Shown here in pieces: positions 42,153 to 51,254 of a DNA stretch of 64,000 bases (within the stretch, counting starts at the first letter, position 1; each line of letters opens with the position of its first letter). The notes below the pieces were generated by a model. That model made no database searches. It saw only the letters and a list, made by a program, of their open reading frames with translations, and was not told where the DNA came from. Source of the DNA: Candidatus Planktophila lacus. Lineage in GTDB: Bacteria > Actinomycetota > Actinomycetes > Nanopelagicales > Nanopelagicaceae. The DNA is taken from assembly GCF_002287925.1 (NCBI RefSeq), contig NZ_CP016769.1, positions 992,001 through 1,056,000 on the forward strand. Reading direction: 5' to 3'. The position numbers were made by a program, and so were the translations under genes.

Positions 42153-43844
42153 CTACTTCTTCTTAAATCCTGTTGGGCAGACAGGCTTAACTGCAGTAAC
42201 TTTCTTGGAAGTTTTCCCCTTTACGCAAGTAATAGTTGTCTTGCTCCCACTTGTTCCGGCCTGAGTAATCTTCATCTTGATAGTTGGTGATGAGAATCCA
42301 AAGCCATAAGCGCCCATTCGGAAGAAACCGTTCTTCTCATTAACAACCGTTGTAGCCACTTGGGCTTGGCCATCGCTGCTCAATACTGAAACCGTTGCCC
42401 CTATTGGCGCCTTTGAGAATCCATAGAGGCACCGCGCGACGCTTGAGTTGAGAACCAAGTCATAACTTCCTGTAGTTAGAGTGCCATCTGGTTTGGTGTG
42501 AGGAGATGCAACTTTGTAATCCAAAGTTCCTTCAGATTTATTGAAGGCTGGTGCGCCAGATGAAAACACGCTTGCATTGGTAAAGACCAAACCGGCGAGA
42601 GAATTAACGCTCGCTGTACATTTCGAAAGTTCTACCGCTGTATCGCTATTTAGATTTAGCGTTTGAAAACTCCACTGGCTAGGCATCGCTACCGCTTTAT
42701 CGCCGAGGAATGGCAACCACGACAAGAATTCATCTATTCCAAGAGCGTCATACTTGTTGCTGTGGCCTTTAAGAATTGAGACAGAATCAAATGGATCTTG
42801 CCGACTCGCGCCGGCATAGAGACCTCCGCCGCGATCCTTTTGATATCTCTCGCGCAATTCTGGGGTCAGATCTGAATTCTTCGTCCAACCAAAGACGATC
42901 GGCACCTTTACTGGCTCAGCAAGAATTTCTACTTTAACCGAGCTACCGCTGGCAGCAGCAGTTACAGATATTTCTGGATTTGCCATTCGTCCGTAAAGCC
43001 AACCGTTAAAGCGCTTAGACATATTGAGGCTAATTCCAAAAGAGTAGTTTGCAGGAAAAGGTTGCGACTTTATACAAGTGGTTCGAGTTGCCATCAAACA
43101 TCTGTCATCTGTTATGAATCCAGATAAACTGGAGTCCATAGTGTTTGTCCCTGGTCCCACTGGCTTTCCAACGTAAAACATAGGATCTAAATTTGGTCCA
43201 CCAGGAACGAATTGTCCTGTTTCAACCGTAACCGGATAAATGCTATTAGTTAGTTGATCTAGAACGAATCTATTTGCTGTGCCTGCGTCACGATGCGTAA
43301 AAAAGTCAGATTTGACCAGATATAAATCTCCGGCTGAATGTGCGGCGCTAGGTATCGAAACAACCAGCGGGTTTCCACCATTTGGCAATCCGATACTCGG
43401 ATCCCCCTTGACTGCGGCGTCAAAGTTTTCAGTTAACTCTGGTCTTGGGGTAAATGAATTTGAAACTGCGCCCGTCGTTAAATTCTTGGTAGTGATACCT
43501 GCAATGCAATCAACCTCGGTTGAGTTTGCGCAGGGAGTTAAATTCATATCCCCTAATTGAAAAGTAAAATTTGTCGGGCACTTATCCAGGGATTTGCATC
43601 TGGCCATCCCAGTAATTAACTGATTCTCAATCTTGAAAGTTGCTAAGTTGGTCCAGAATCGAGCAAGAGATCGTGAGTTATTTACTAGGTAGCCGGTGTA
43701 TCCAGGACCGGGAGGATTTACAACCTGAAATTGCTCATCAATTTCACCAACTGCTTGTGCAGAATTAATCGCTGGCGAGGCTAAGAGGCCAAGGCAAAGC
43801 GATCCTATGAGAACTGCAAATTTAGCGCGGTGAGCGAATTTCAT
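42153..43844 (-). CDS. Secreted protein A with C-terminal Cys/Lys module
   Basis: 563 residues with a signal peptide (FAVLIGSLCLGLLASPAINSAQA). The mature chain shares blocks with the neighbours at 44944 and 39889: TGYLVNNSRSLARFW, SAGDLYLVKSDFFTH, NGWLYGRMANPEI, a PVKVPIVFGWTKNSDL strand and YDLVLNSSVARCLYGFSKAP. It ends in TTITCVKGKTSKKVTAV and KPVCPTGFKKK, a module also at the end of its paralogues. Cysteines are paired through the chain, as expected outside the cell. I do not recognise a characterised family. It is the intact copy; its first half is repeated in the chimeric pseudogene just upstream. Confidence 0.85.
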   Translation of the reverse strand: MKFAHRAKFAVLIGSLCLGLLASPAINSAQAVGEIDEQFQVVNPPGPGYTGYLVNNSRSLARFWTNLATFKIENQLITGMARCKSLDKCPTNFTFQLGDMNLTPCANSTEVDCIAGITTKNLTTGAVSNSFTPRPELTENFDAAVKGDPSIGLPNGGNPLVVSIPSAAHSAGDLYLVKSDFFTHRDAGTANRFVLDQLTNSIYPVTVETGQFVPGGPNLDPMFYVGKPVGPGTNTMDSSLSGFITDDRCLMATRTTCIKSQPFPANYSFGISLNMSKRFNGWLYGRMANPEISVTAAASGSSVKVEILAEPVKVPIVFGWTKNSDLTPELRERYQKDRGGGLYAGASRQDPFDSVSILKGHSNKYDALGIDEFLSWLPFLGDKAVAMPSQWSFQTLNLNSDTAVELSKCTASVNSLAGLVFTNASVFSSGAPAFNKSEGTLDYKVASPHTKPDGTLTTGSYDLVLNSSVARCLYGFSKAPIGATVSVLSSDGQAQVATTVVNEKNGFFRMGAYGFGFSSPTIKMKITQAGTSGSKTTITCVKGKTSKKVTAVKPVCPTGFKKK

Positions 43845-44198
43845 TGAAGTAATGTATCCCTCCTATCTGGATTGCTCTATAAAGATCTGGATGAAATACA
43901 TTTTATTTCTTCTTAAATCCTGTTGGGCAGACCGGCTTCACTGCAGTCACCTTCTTGGAAGTTTTCCCCTTTACGCAAGTGATGGTTGTCTTCTTAGCTA
44001 CCGCAGGCTTAGCAGCGGGAGTAGCAATTGGAGTTGGAGCTACAACCGGCTTTTCTGCTTCTTGTGTCAACTTAACTCGAACTGTTGGCGCTGAGTAGGT
44101 AAAGCCATTGGCTGATAGGTAAAGCCAGCCATTCTTTTCGTTCACTGTCGTTGTAGCTACCTGAGCAGTTCCATCTGAAGAAACGATACTAATGGTTG
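43158..44198. repeat. Tandem duplication, copy 1 (1041 bp)
   Basis: Every base I compared at position x in this interval equals that at x+1041 (43158-44200 versus 44199-45241). The unit holds the first 687 bp of gene A, the A-C intergenic gap and the last 296 bp of gene C. At the junch between copies the bases CA are shared, i.e. 2-bp microhomology. Confidence 0.92.
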
Positions 44199-44885
44199 CA
44201 CTGGCTTTCCAACGTAAAACATAGGATCTAAATTTGGTCCACCAGGAACGAATTGTCCTGTTTCAACCGTAACCGGATAAATGCTATTAGTTAGTTGATC
44301 TAGAACGAATCTATTTGCTGTGCCTGCGTCACGATGCGTAAAAAAGTCAGATTTGACCAGATATAAATCTCCGGCTGAATGTGCGGCGCTAGGTATCGAA
44401 ACAACCAGCGGGTTTCCACCATTTGGCAATCCGATACTCGGATCCCCCTTGACTGCGGCGTCAAAGTTTTCAGTTAACTCTGGTCTTGGGGTAAATGAAT
44501 TTGAAACTGCGCCCGTCGTTAAATTCTTGGTAGTGATACCTGCAATGCAATCAACCTCGGTTGAGTTTGCGCAGGGAGTTAAATTCATATCCCCTAATTG
44601 AAAAGTAAAATTTGTCGGGCACTTATCCAGGGATTTGCATCTGGCCATCCCAGTAATTAACTGATTCTCAATCTTGAAAGTTGCTAAGTTGGTCCAGAAT
44701 CGAGCAAGAGATCGTGAGTTATTTACTAGGTAGCCGGTGTATCCAGGACCGGGAGGATTTACAACCTGAAATTGCTCATCAATTTCACCAACTGCTTGTG
44801 CAGAATTAATCGCTGGCGAGGCTAAGAGGCCAAGGCAAAGCGATCCTATGAGAACTGCAAATTTAGCGCGGTGAGCGAATTTCAT
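43903..44885 (-). pseudogene. Chimeric, frame-broken gene: N-terminus of protein A, C-terminus of protein C
   Basis: This locus begins at 44885 as an exact copy of protein A (signal peptide included) and crosses the duplication junction at about 44199 into the tail of the gene at 44944-46680. The A frame and the C frame do not match at the joint, so translation leaves the family sequence after VGKP and stops at 44157 after 242 residues. The C-terminal Cys/Lys module (43903-44145) is in another frame and is not translated. The signal peptide and start are intact, so a truncated secreted product could still be made. It was formed by the 1041-bp tandem duplication. Confidence 0.85.
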
Positions 44886-45239
44886 TGAAGTAATGTATCC
44901 CTCCTATCTGGATTGCTCTATAAAGATCTGGATGAAATACATTTTATTTCTTCTTAAATCCTGTTGGGCAGACCGGCTTCACTGCAGTCACCTTCTTGGA
45001 AGTTTTCCCCTTTACGCAAGTGATGGTTGTCTTCTTAGCTACCGCAGGCTTAGCAGCGGGAGTAGCAATTGGAGTTGGAGCTACAACCGGCTTTTCTGCT
45101 TCTTGTGTCAACTTAACTCGAACTGTTGGCGCTGAGTAGGTAAAGCCATTGGCTGATAGGTAAAGCCAGCCATTCTTTTCGTTCACTGTCGTTGTAGCTA
45201 CCTGAGCAGTTCCATCTGAAGAAACGATACTAATGGTTG
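44199..45239. repeat. Tandem duplication, copy 2 (1041 bp)
   Basis: Second copy of the unit at 43158-44198, with no difference seen by eye. Identity stops at 45241/45242, where gene C continues into its unique part (GATATCGG against CTGGCTTT at the end of copy 1). Confidence 0.92.
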
Positions 45240-46680
45240 CAGATATCGGAGCCTTAGAGAATTTGTATAGGCAACGCGCTGCTTCGGAGCTCAAAACTAG
45301 ATTGTAGTTTCCCACATTGTCCTTGCCGTTAGCATCGTAATGTGGAGAGGAAACCTTGTAATCAAGTGACTGTGTTGACTCATTGAATGTTGGAGGGGCT
45401 GAAACATACATATTGGCATTTGTCGTGACTATGCCCGTCAAATTAGTGTTGTTTGAAAGGCACGCAGACGTGCCCGAACTAAAAATTTCCTGCTGGCTTA
45501 GAGTTCTGGCAATCCAAACTGATTTGCTGCCAATCGCCTTATCTTTGGCTACTTCAAGCCACCATAAATACTCTTTGAAGCCGTTTGCATCGTATTGATC
45601 GAAAGCCTGTAGCAACTGGACGCTATCTCTTCCTTTGCCCAATTTATCGTCGTATACGAAGTTTCCTCCCCAATCATTCATAGCGTAGAGGTAGTCGTAG
45701 AGACCCTTAGGCATATCTGAATTCTTTACCCAAGCACTTAACACTGGAACAGAAACTGGTCCGCCTTCGACTGAGAATATCTGTCTTCCCACCGAATCAG
45801 TTGTGATTTTTATTGTTGGATCAAGGAGACGCCCATGCATAAAACTGGTTAACTGAATACTTGTTCTTATCTCAAGACGATAGCGCACATCGGTTGGAAG
45901 TGGCCATGCCAGGCCACACTCTCCGGTGTCGCCAGTGTGTGCACCGATAACAAAGCAACCCATAGTTGGACCATTTGAATACCAAGCCTTTCCGGATGAA
46001 TCCGCTTTTCCAGCTCTAACGCGGATATCTGGGTAAGAAGGATTCTTATCTGAGGACATTGCGAAGATTCCAGAATTAAACTGATGAGGAGAGAGCATTG
46101 GCTTGCTTCCACCATAACCACCAGGATGGAAATAGTCTGCAAAGACTAGGAATTTATCCCCACCTTGGTGAGTTATTCCATCAAAGGTCCAAATAGAAGG
46201 TAATCCACCGTCGGGAATCTTTAGGCTTGCATCACCTTTAAACGTGTAGTCAGACTTTTCTGGGAAGTTAACGACAAACTTTCCTGGAATTTCTCTGCCG
46301 GCTTTAATCGCCGTAACGCCAATAATGCAATTTGTATCGGCATCAGTTTTGCAAACATCGAGTACTGCGTCATACCAAATGTTATCTGCATTAGTGCAAT
46401 TTGGATCTGAGTATGAGCGGCAAACAAAAGCCTCCTTCTGAACCCACGCACCATTTTTCTGCTCGTAATACATTCCAAGCAACTTAGAGTGACTGCCTGT
46501 GATGCGTCCTGCATCTTCAACTAAAATACCTGTGTAACCACCAACGTTCTTAACTGCAGGTCCCTGATCCTGAAACTGTTCAATTGGCTTGGTATCTGCG
46601 CTGGCGAGAATCGGAACCGATAGCCCCAAAATCAGAAGTGTTGAAAGTAGGCTCTTGATCAGCTTCTTGGACTTGCGCAT
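44944..46680 (-). CDS. Secreted protein C with C-terminal Cys/Lys module
   Basis: 578 residues, with a signal peptide (SLLSTLLILGLSVPILASA) and good RBS GGGGGAG before the ATG. It is homologous over its length to protein A: GYTGILVEDAGRITGSHS, HQGGDKFLVFADYFH, SFMHGRLLDPTI, PVSVPVLSAWVKNSDM and YNLVLSSEAARCLYKFSKAP. A Pro/Ala linker (VVAPTPIATPAAKPA) leads to the final TTITCVKGKTSKKVTAV and KPVCPTGFKKK, identical to that of protein A. The role is unknown; exported, probably cell-surface or released. Confidence 0.85.
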   Translation of the reverse strand: MRKSKKLIKSLLSTLLILGLSVPILASADTKPIEQFQDQGPAVKNVGGYTGILVEDAGRITGSHSKLLGMYYEQKNGAWVQKEAFVCRSYSDPNCTNADNIWYDAVLDVCKTDADTNCIIGVTAIKAGREIPGKFVVNFPEKSDYTFKGDASLKIPDGGLPSIWTFDGITHQGGDKFLVFADYFHPGGYGGSKPMLSPHQFNSGIFAMSSDKNPSYPDIRVRAGKADSSGKAWYSNGPTMGCFVIGAHTGDTGECGLAWPLPTDVRYRLEIRTSIQLTSFMHGRLLDPTIKITTDSVGRQIFSVEGGPVSVPVLSAWVKNSDMPKGLYDYLYAMNDWGGNFVYDDKLGKGRDSVQLLQAFDQYDANGFKEYLWWLEVAKDKAIGSKSVWIARTLSQQEIFSSGTSACLSNNTNLTGIVTTNANMYVSAPPTFNESTQSLDYKVSSPHYDANGKDNVGNYNLVLSSEAARCLYKFSKAPISATISIVSSDGTAQVATTTVNEKNGWLYLSANGFTYSAPTVRVKLTQEAEKPVVAPTPIATPAAKPAVAKKTTITCVKGKTSKKVTAVKPVCPTGFKKK

Positions 46681-46796
46681 TACGGCTCCCCCGCAGATTT
46701 AGAACATGGAACTATTTGAAACTTCACCGCATTTGGGGGCTCTTTTTATGCGCCGAAGTGGAAAAGTCATCAAAATTCTCCGCCCGTCTTGTGGGG

Positions 46797-47735
46797 TTAT
46801 TGAAAGACCACGCCTGCTTTTGCGAGTCTGGCGGTCATAGCCGCATAACCAGCGCTGAACTCTGGTGAATCAATCTCTGATTTCCAGCGGCCGCTCGTTG
46901 CCGCATCTGGCGTCATTGATTGAGTAAAGAAAGCCTGCATCGTGGGTTCATCTGTAACCTTTAGAAAGCCAAGGAGTTTCTTGTATGTGGCTTCTCGGTT
47001 CTTGATTGCCAGATCCTCTAGAGCGATCGTAATTTTCTTTTCTGGCTTAACTGCGGTCAAGGCTTCGTGGCCTGCCAACAGTCGAGCTTCAATCCAATCC
47101 AAACCTTCTAGCGCAGTTGTTGGACCCCACTTCTTGGTCAGGAGCGAAGCTATAACATCGCGAGGATCGCGAACCATATTTATAAATAACGCATTGGGAA
47201 AGAGTTCTTGAAGTTTATTGGCCTCTGGAATATTCATTGGAGTTGTCTCGACCCAATAGATCTCATCTCCGGCACCAAATTGTTTACTAATAAACGTGGC
47301 CATGAAGTGACGGGCAGCCCATTTGCGATTGATCTTTAAATCGCGTTTAAGTCTCTTGAGTAAGTTTTCAAGATCTGTCTTTGCAATACCTGAGATCAGC
47401 CCGCGGCCATGCGGAGGGGGTGCATCGATATTCCACCACTTCTCCCATATAAATTTATTGAACTCTGCAAGGATCTTAGAAAATCGTTCTTTCTCTTTAC
47501 GTTTACGTTTTCGGTACGTGCGAAAGTTAAGAATTGAAACTTTTCCTGCGCTCTTTTCAATTTCACTGCTATATCCGAAGACCACATCGACCAGCCCTGA
47601 TTTATTGGTTAGGAACTTTATCTCGATTGGAGTGCTGGTTCTTATCTTGGAATGGTTTCCAAGCAGATCACCAATGACGGTAGTTCCGCTGCGGCCGGTT
47701 CCGCCCACAAAGACTGGGATGACCTTAGAACTCAT
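46797..47735 (-). CDS. PAPS-dependent sulfotransferase
   Basis: 312 residues, Sulfotransfer-type fold. The 5'-phosphosulfate loop is GGTGRSGTTVIGDLL near residues 11-25 and the 3'-phosphate site is FINMVRDPRDVIASLL, both diagnostic. It transfers sulfate from PAPS to a hydroxyl of a glycan, lipid or small molecule. No signal peptide, so it acts in the cytosol. It lies 9 nt after the TauE-like gene, in the same direction as the PAPS-making genes. A TAGTCT box at 47742-47747, 6 nt before the ATG, could give it its own leaderless transcript. Confidence 0.88.
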   Translation of the reverse strand: MSSKVIPVFVGGTGRSGTTVIGDLLGNHSKIRTSTPIEIKFLTNKSGLVDVVFGYSSEIEKSAGKVSILNFRTYRKRKRKEKERFSKILAEFNKFIWEKWWNIDAPPPHGRGLISGIAKTDLENLLKRLKRDLKINRKWAARHFMATFISKQFGAGDEIYWVETTPMNIPEANKLQELFPNALFINMVRDPRDVIASLLTKKWGPTTALEGLDWIEARLLAGHEALTAVKPEKKITIALEDLAIKNREATYKKLLGFLKVTDEPTMQAFFTQSMTPDAATSGRWKSEIDSPEFSAGYAAMTARLAKAGVVFQ

Positions 47736-47741
47736 TGGGTA

Positions 47742-47747
47742 AGACTA
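47742..47747 (-). promoter_or_regulatory. Possible internal -10 box before sulfotransferase
   Basis: TAGTCT on the minus strand overlaps the TauE stop codon and ends 6 nt before ATG 47735; no RBS is present. Confidence 0.35.
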
Positions 47748-48500
47748 ACTTGCGATGATTCGATAGCCGTTGATTACGATGACAGCTATTCCAACAAGTA
47801 TTCCGATCTGCTTACGAGGTAACTTCACTACGATGCGAGCGGCGATTGGCGCCATTAAGCAGCCGCCGAGAGCCAGGCCCCCAACAGCAGCCCAATTGAT
47901 ATCTAAGCGGTGCAGGTTCGCCAAGAAGCCAACGCTGGCTGAGACAGCAACGATAAACTCTGAGGCGCTCACTGTGCCGATAATTTTGCGAGGTTCTATC
48001 TGAGTAGTTGTCATAAGGGTTGGCGTAACTATTGGACCCCATCCCCCACCACCAGATGCATCTACAAAACCACCAGTAAAGCCTAGATAAGTTAAAAACC
48101 TTGGGTTGGTAACTTCAAGTGAATTTGTATTCACCTGCGGTTGAAAGATATTTCGGTATAAAAGTAAGAAGCCGAGCAATAGAAGAAGTGTTGAGATAAA
48201 TACTTTTGCGCTAGAGAGATCTATAGAAGATAGAAAGGTTGCACCTAGCAATGCGCCAATGCCACCTGGGATTGCGAGTTTAAAGAGAATTTTCTTATCT
48301 ATGTTTTCCGCATGCCAATGTGATGCGCCAGATACTAAGGTTGTGCCGATTTCAGCGGCGTGAACTGCAGCGGATGCAACCGCAGCAGATGCTCCTAAGG
48401 TCAACAACAGAGTTGAGCTAGTTAAACCAAAACCCATGCCGAGAGTGCCATCAATTAACTGTGCGACCGATCCTGCCAAAGCAAAGAAAATCCAGTTCAT
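47745..48500 (-). CDS. TauE/SafE-family sulfite/sulfonate-type permease
   Basis: 251 residues with about eight hydrophobic segments. The two internal TauE/SafE repeats are seen as GSVAQLIDGTLGMGFGLTSSTLLL and GFTGGFVDASGGGGWGPIVTPTLM. The family exports sulfite or organosulfonates, or imports sulfate-related anions, in different bacteria. It overlaps cysNC by 4 nt, so it is co-translated with sulfate activation. Sulfate uptake, replacing CysTWA/CysP, is a reasonable inference here. Confidence 0.88.
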   Translation of the reverse strand: MNWIFFALAGSVAQLIDGTLGMGFGLTSSTLLLTLGASAAVASAAVHAAEIGTTLVSGASHWHAENIDKKILFKLAIPGGIGALLGATFLSSIDLSSAKVFISTLLLLLGFLLLYRNIFQPQVNTNSLEVTNPRFLTYLGFTGGFVDASGGGGWGPIVTPTLMTTTQIEPRKIIGTVSASEFIVAVSASVGFLANLHRLDINWAAVGGLALGGCLMAPIAARIVVKLPRKQIGILVGIAVIVINGYRIIAS

Positions 48501-50320
48501 AGAGCCACCTTAAGTATCGCGCTAACACTGGCATCGAGATCTGCAGTGCCATCGATTGTAATCTCAGGTTTTGTTGGGCGCTCGTAATCTTGACCTACGC
48601 CGGTGAAGTTAGGGATCTCTCCCTTGGCTGCTTTCTTATACAGACCCTTTGGATCGCGAGAGATACATACATCTACTGGTGTATCTACGAATACTTCAAT
48701 GAAATCGCCTTCTGCAAATATCGAACGTGCGCGCTGGCGATCAACTTCAAATGGGCTAACTAGCGCTGTAATAACAATTAACCCGGCATCGACCATTAGT
48801 TTGGCAACTTCAGAGACTCTACGAACATTCTCTGCACGATCTTCGGGGGTAAAGCCCAAATCAACATTGAGACCCATACGTAGATTGTCACCATCTAATA
48901 CATAGGCGTGCGCACCTTGAGCATGAAGGCGCTTTTCAAGAAGGTTGGCGATCGTAGATTTTCCTGAACCCGATAGACCGGTTAACCAGATAACTTTTGC
49001 ACGCTGATTTTTGGCGACTTCGCGGGCTGTTTTATCGACTTCGTAGGCCTGTGCGGTGATGTTTTCACCACGGCGCAATGAGTGGCGAATCATGCCAGCG
49101 CCAACTGTTTGGAAGTTGGTGCGATCTACCAGAATGAAGTTACCGAACTCGCGAGACTGCTTATATGGATCTAGTGCGATTGGTTGATTGGTTGCAATTT
49201 CAACTTCGCCAATTTCATTCATGGCCAAGGTATTTACTGAGAGGTGCTCACCTGTATGAACGTCAATCTTGTGACGAATCTTGGTGATGATTACTGGAGT
49301 CTCGCTAGGGCCTGAGATTAGAAGGTATGAACGGCTATGAATAAACGCGTCTTCATTTAGCCAGACTAGGTTTGCGTTAAAGCGATCAGATGGAGTTACA
49401 ACGCTTTGGTTGGCGTAAACCAGATCACCGCGAGTTATATCTACTTCTGGCTCAAGGACAAGAGTTACCGCATCCGACTGAGCGGCAACTTTTTGGCTCT
49501 GCATGTCAGAAATTATCTGCGCAATCGTTGCTACTTGATTGCTAGGAAAGATCTTTACCTGATCGCCTAATTTGAAGTCACCTAAGTGAACAGTGCCGGT
49601 AACGCCTCTAAAATCTTCGGCGCGAGCGATCGATTGAACGCGCAGGCGAGCTGTTGCTTCTGCAGATTTGCTTGGCTGCCAGCCTTGAATTGCCTCAAGC
49701 AGAGTTTCACCGGAATACCATGGCGTTGAATTACTGCGATAAACCACGTTGTCACCAGCTAGAGCACTAAGCGGAATGAAGTGAACGTCGGCGATATCAA
49801 GGCGCGCTAGCGTCTTTTCAATCTCGCTCTTGATCTCGTTATAGATACTTTCTTGGAATCCAACTGCATCTAATTTATTGATCGCAACCAATACTCGCTG
49901 GACTCCCATTAGAGAACAGATAGTTAGATGGCGCAAAGTTTGGGTGCGCACGCCCTTTGTGGCATCGACTAGAACTATTGAGATCTCGGCGCGCGATGCG
50001 GCAACTGCCATATTGCGTGTGTACTGCTCGTGTCCTGGAGCATCAGAGATTATTAAGCGCCGGCCATCAAGTAGTGACATCGAGCGATATGCCACATCAA
50101 TTGTGATTCCTTGTTCGCGCTCTGCTTCAAGGCCATCTGTAAGCAAACTAAAGTCAATTTCACCCGCTGGGATTATTGAACCCGCGCGACGAACTTTTCG
50201 CGTTGAATCGATAGTGTCGTGAGGAACGCTATCGGTCTCAACCAATAGACGTCCGATCAAGGTGCTCTTTCCATCATCAACGCTGCCGCAAGTTAAGAGG
50301 CGAACAATCGGGGTCTGCAT
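48497..50320 (-). CDS. cysNC: Sulfate adenylyltransferase subunit 1 / APS kinase fusion (CysNC)
   Basis: 607 residues. The N-terminal GTPase (CysN): G1 CGSVDDGKSTLIGRLL (11-26), DAPGHEQYTRNM and NKLDAVGF. A linker is followed by the APS kinase domain with P-loop WLTGLSGSGKSTIANLLEKR, DGDNLRMGLN, and FTPEDRAENVRRV. Together with CysD it makes APS from sulfate and ATP; the CysC domain phosphorylates APS to PAPS. The start overlaps the cysD stop by one base (TAATG). Fused CysNC is also seen in mycobacteria. Confidence 0.96.
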   Translation of the reverse strand: MQTPIVRLLTCGSVDDGKSTLIGRLLVETDSVPHDTIDSTRKVRRAGSIIPAGEIDFSLLTDGLEAEREQGITIDVAYRSMSLLDGRRLIISDAPGHEQYTRNMAVAASRAEISIVLVDATKGVRTQTLRHLTICSLMGVQRVLVAINKLDAVGFQESIYNEIKSEIEKTLARLDIADVHFIPLSALAGDNVVYRSNSTPWYSGETLLEAIQGWQPSKSAEATARLRVQSIARAEDFRGVTGTVHLGDFKLGDQVKIFPSNQVATIAQIISDMQSQKVAAQSDAVTLVLEPEVDITRGDLVYANQSVVTPSDRFNANLVWLNEDAFIHSRSYLLISGPSETPVIITKIRHKIDVHTGEHLSVNTLAMNEIGEVEIATNQPIALDPYKQSREFGNFILVDRTNFQTVGAGMIRHSLRRGENITAQAYEVDKTAREVAKNQRAKVIWLTGLSGSGKSTIANLLEKRLHAQGAHAYVLDGDNLRMGLNVDLGFTPEDRAENVRRVSEVAKLMVDAGLIVITALVSPFEVDRQRARSIFAEGDFIEVFVDTPVDVCISRDPKGLYKKAAKGEIPNFTGVGQDYERPTKPEITIDGTADLDASVSAILKVAL

Positions 50321-51225
50321 TAGAAGTACCCCTCTTTCTTCTTCTTCTCCATCGAATCTTCATTTGCGCCGTCGATTAAACGCGTTGCACGTTCGCTCAG
50401 CTTTACCTTTAAAACCTCGTCAACAACTTCGGAGATTGTTGTTGCATTTGATTCAACAGCTGCGGTAAGCGGGTAGCAACCGAGAGTTCTAAAGCGAACC
50501 ATCTTTGGCTCTGGAACTTCTCCAGGGTTAAGTGGGTAGCGATCATCATCGACCATTATCAATTGGTCACCGCGCTTAACCATGGGGCGATCTTTTGCAA
50601 AGTAAAGTGGATTTACTTCAATTTTCTCTTGTTGGATATAGCGCCAGATATCGCCTTCGGTCCAATCTGAAAGTGGAAAGACGCGCATTGTCTGACCTGG
50701 CGCTAAGCGAGTGTTGTAAGAGCGCCAGAGTTCAGGGCGTTGATTACGTGGGTTCCAGCTATGGCCTTCATCTCGGACGCTAAAGATTCGTTCCTTTGCG
50801 CGAGATTTTTCTTCATCACGGCGTGATCCCCCGATAGCGGCATCTACTTCATGGTGATCGAGTGCCTGCCGTAGTGCAACTGTCTTCATGATGCGCGTGT
50901 ATTCAGAAATTCCGGTAGTAAATGGATTTGCTCCGGAAGTTGCGCCCTCTTGGTTTGTGTGAACAATCAAATTCAATTTGTGATCGGCGACAATCTTGTC
51001 GCGGAAGGAGATCATCTCTTTGAACTTCCAGGTTGTATCGATATGTAGCAGTCGAAATGGAACTGGCGCTGGATAGAAAGCCTTAATTGCTAGATGGAGG
51101 AGAACTGAAGAATCTTTTCCAATGGAATACATCATCACTGGGTTTTTGAAGGCGGCGGCAGTCTCGCGCAGAATCTCTATCGATTCAGCCTCAAGGGCCT
51201 TTAAAATTCCTTCGTTCACATGCAC
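50320..51225 (-). CDS. cysD: Sulfate adenylyltransferase subunit 2
   Basis: 301 residues, PAPS-reductase-like fold with the PP-loop [16 protein letters not shown]. Further CysD blocks are [40 protein letters not shown] and [27 protein letters not shown]. It forms the ATP sulfurylase heterodimer with the next gene. The start is GTG 51225 with TAGCGT 6 nt upstream and no RBS: probably leaderless and the head of the cysD-cysNC-tauE-sulfotransferase operon. Confidence 0.96.
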   Translation of the reverse strand: MHVNEGILKALEAESIEILRETAAAFKNPVMMYSIGKDSSVLLHLAIKAFYPAPVPFRLLHIDTTWKFKEMISFRDKIVADHKLNLIVHTNQEGATSGANPFTTGISEYTRIMKTVALRQALDHHEVDAAIGGSRRDEEKSRAKERIFSVRDEGHSWNPRNQRPELWRSYNTRLAPGQTMRVFPLSDWTEGDIWRYIQQEKIEVNPLYFAKDRPMVKRGDQLIMVDDDRYPLNPGEVPEPKMVRFRTLGCYPLTAAVESNATTISEVVDEVLKVKLSERATRLIDGANEDSMEKKKKEGYF

Positions 51226-51231
51226 GCGCCT

Positions 51232-51237
51232 ACGCTA
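51232..51237 (-). promoter_or_regulatory. -10 box for leaderless cysD operon
   Basis: TAGCGT on the minus strand ends 6 nt before GTG 51225, in the 29-bp gap after mutM. Confidence 0.45.
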
Positions 51238-51254
51238 CTGGTTAATCCTGTGAT

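Noticed and set aside
44320-45135. Plus-strand frames repeated exactly at 43279-43560 and 43852-44094
   Set aside because: They are antisense to the secreted-protein genes and are duplicated only because of the 1041-bp repeat.
46681-46796. Terminator or operator from CCCCC/GGGGG runs between the secreted protein and sulfotransferase genes
   Set aside because: The runs pair over only 5-6 bp with a very long loop and no T-tract in the right orientation.
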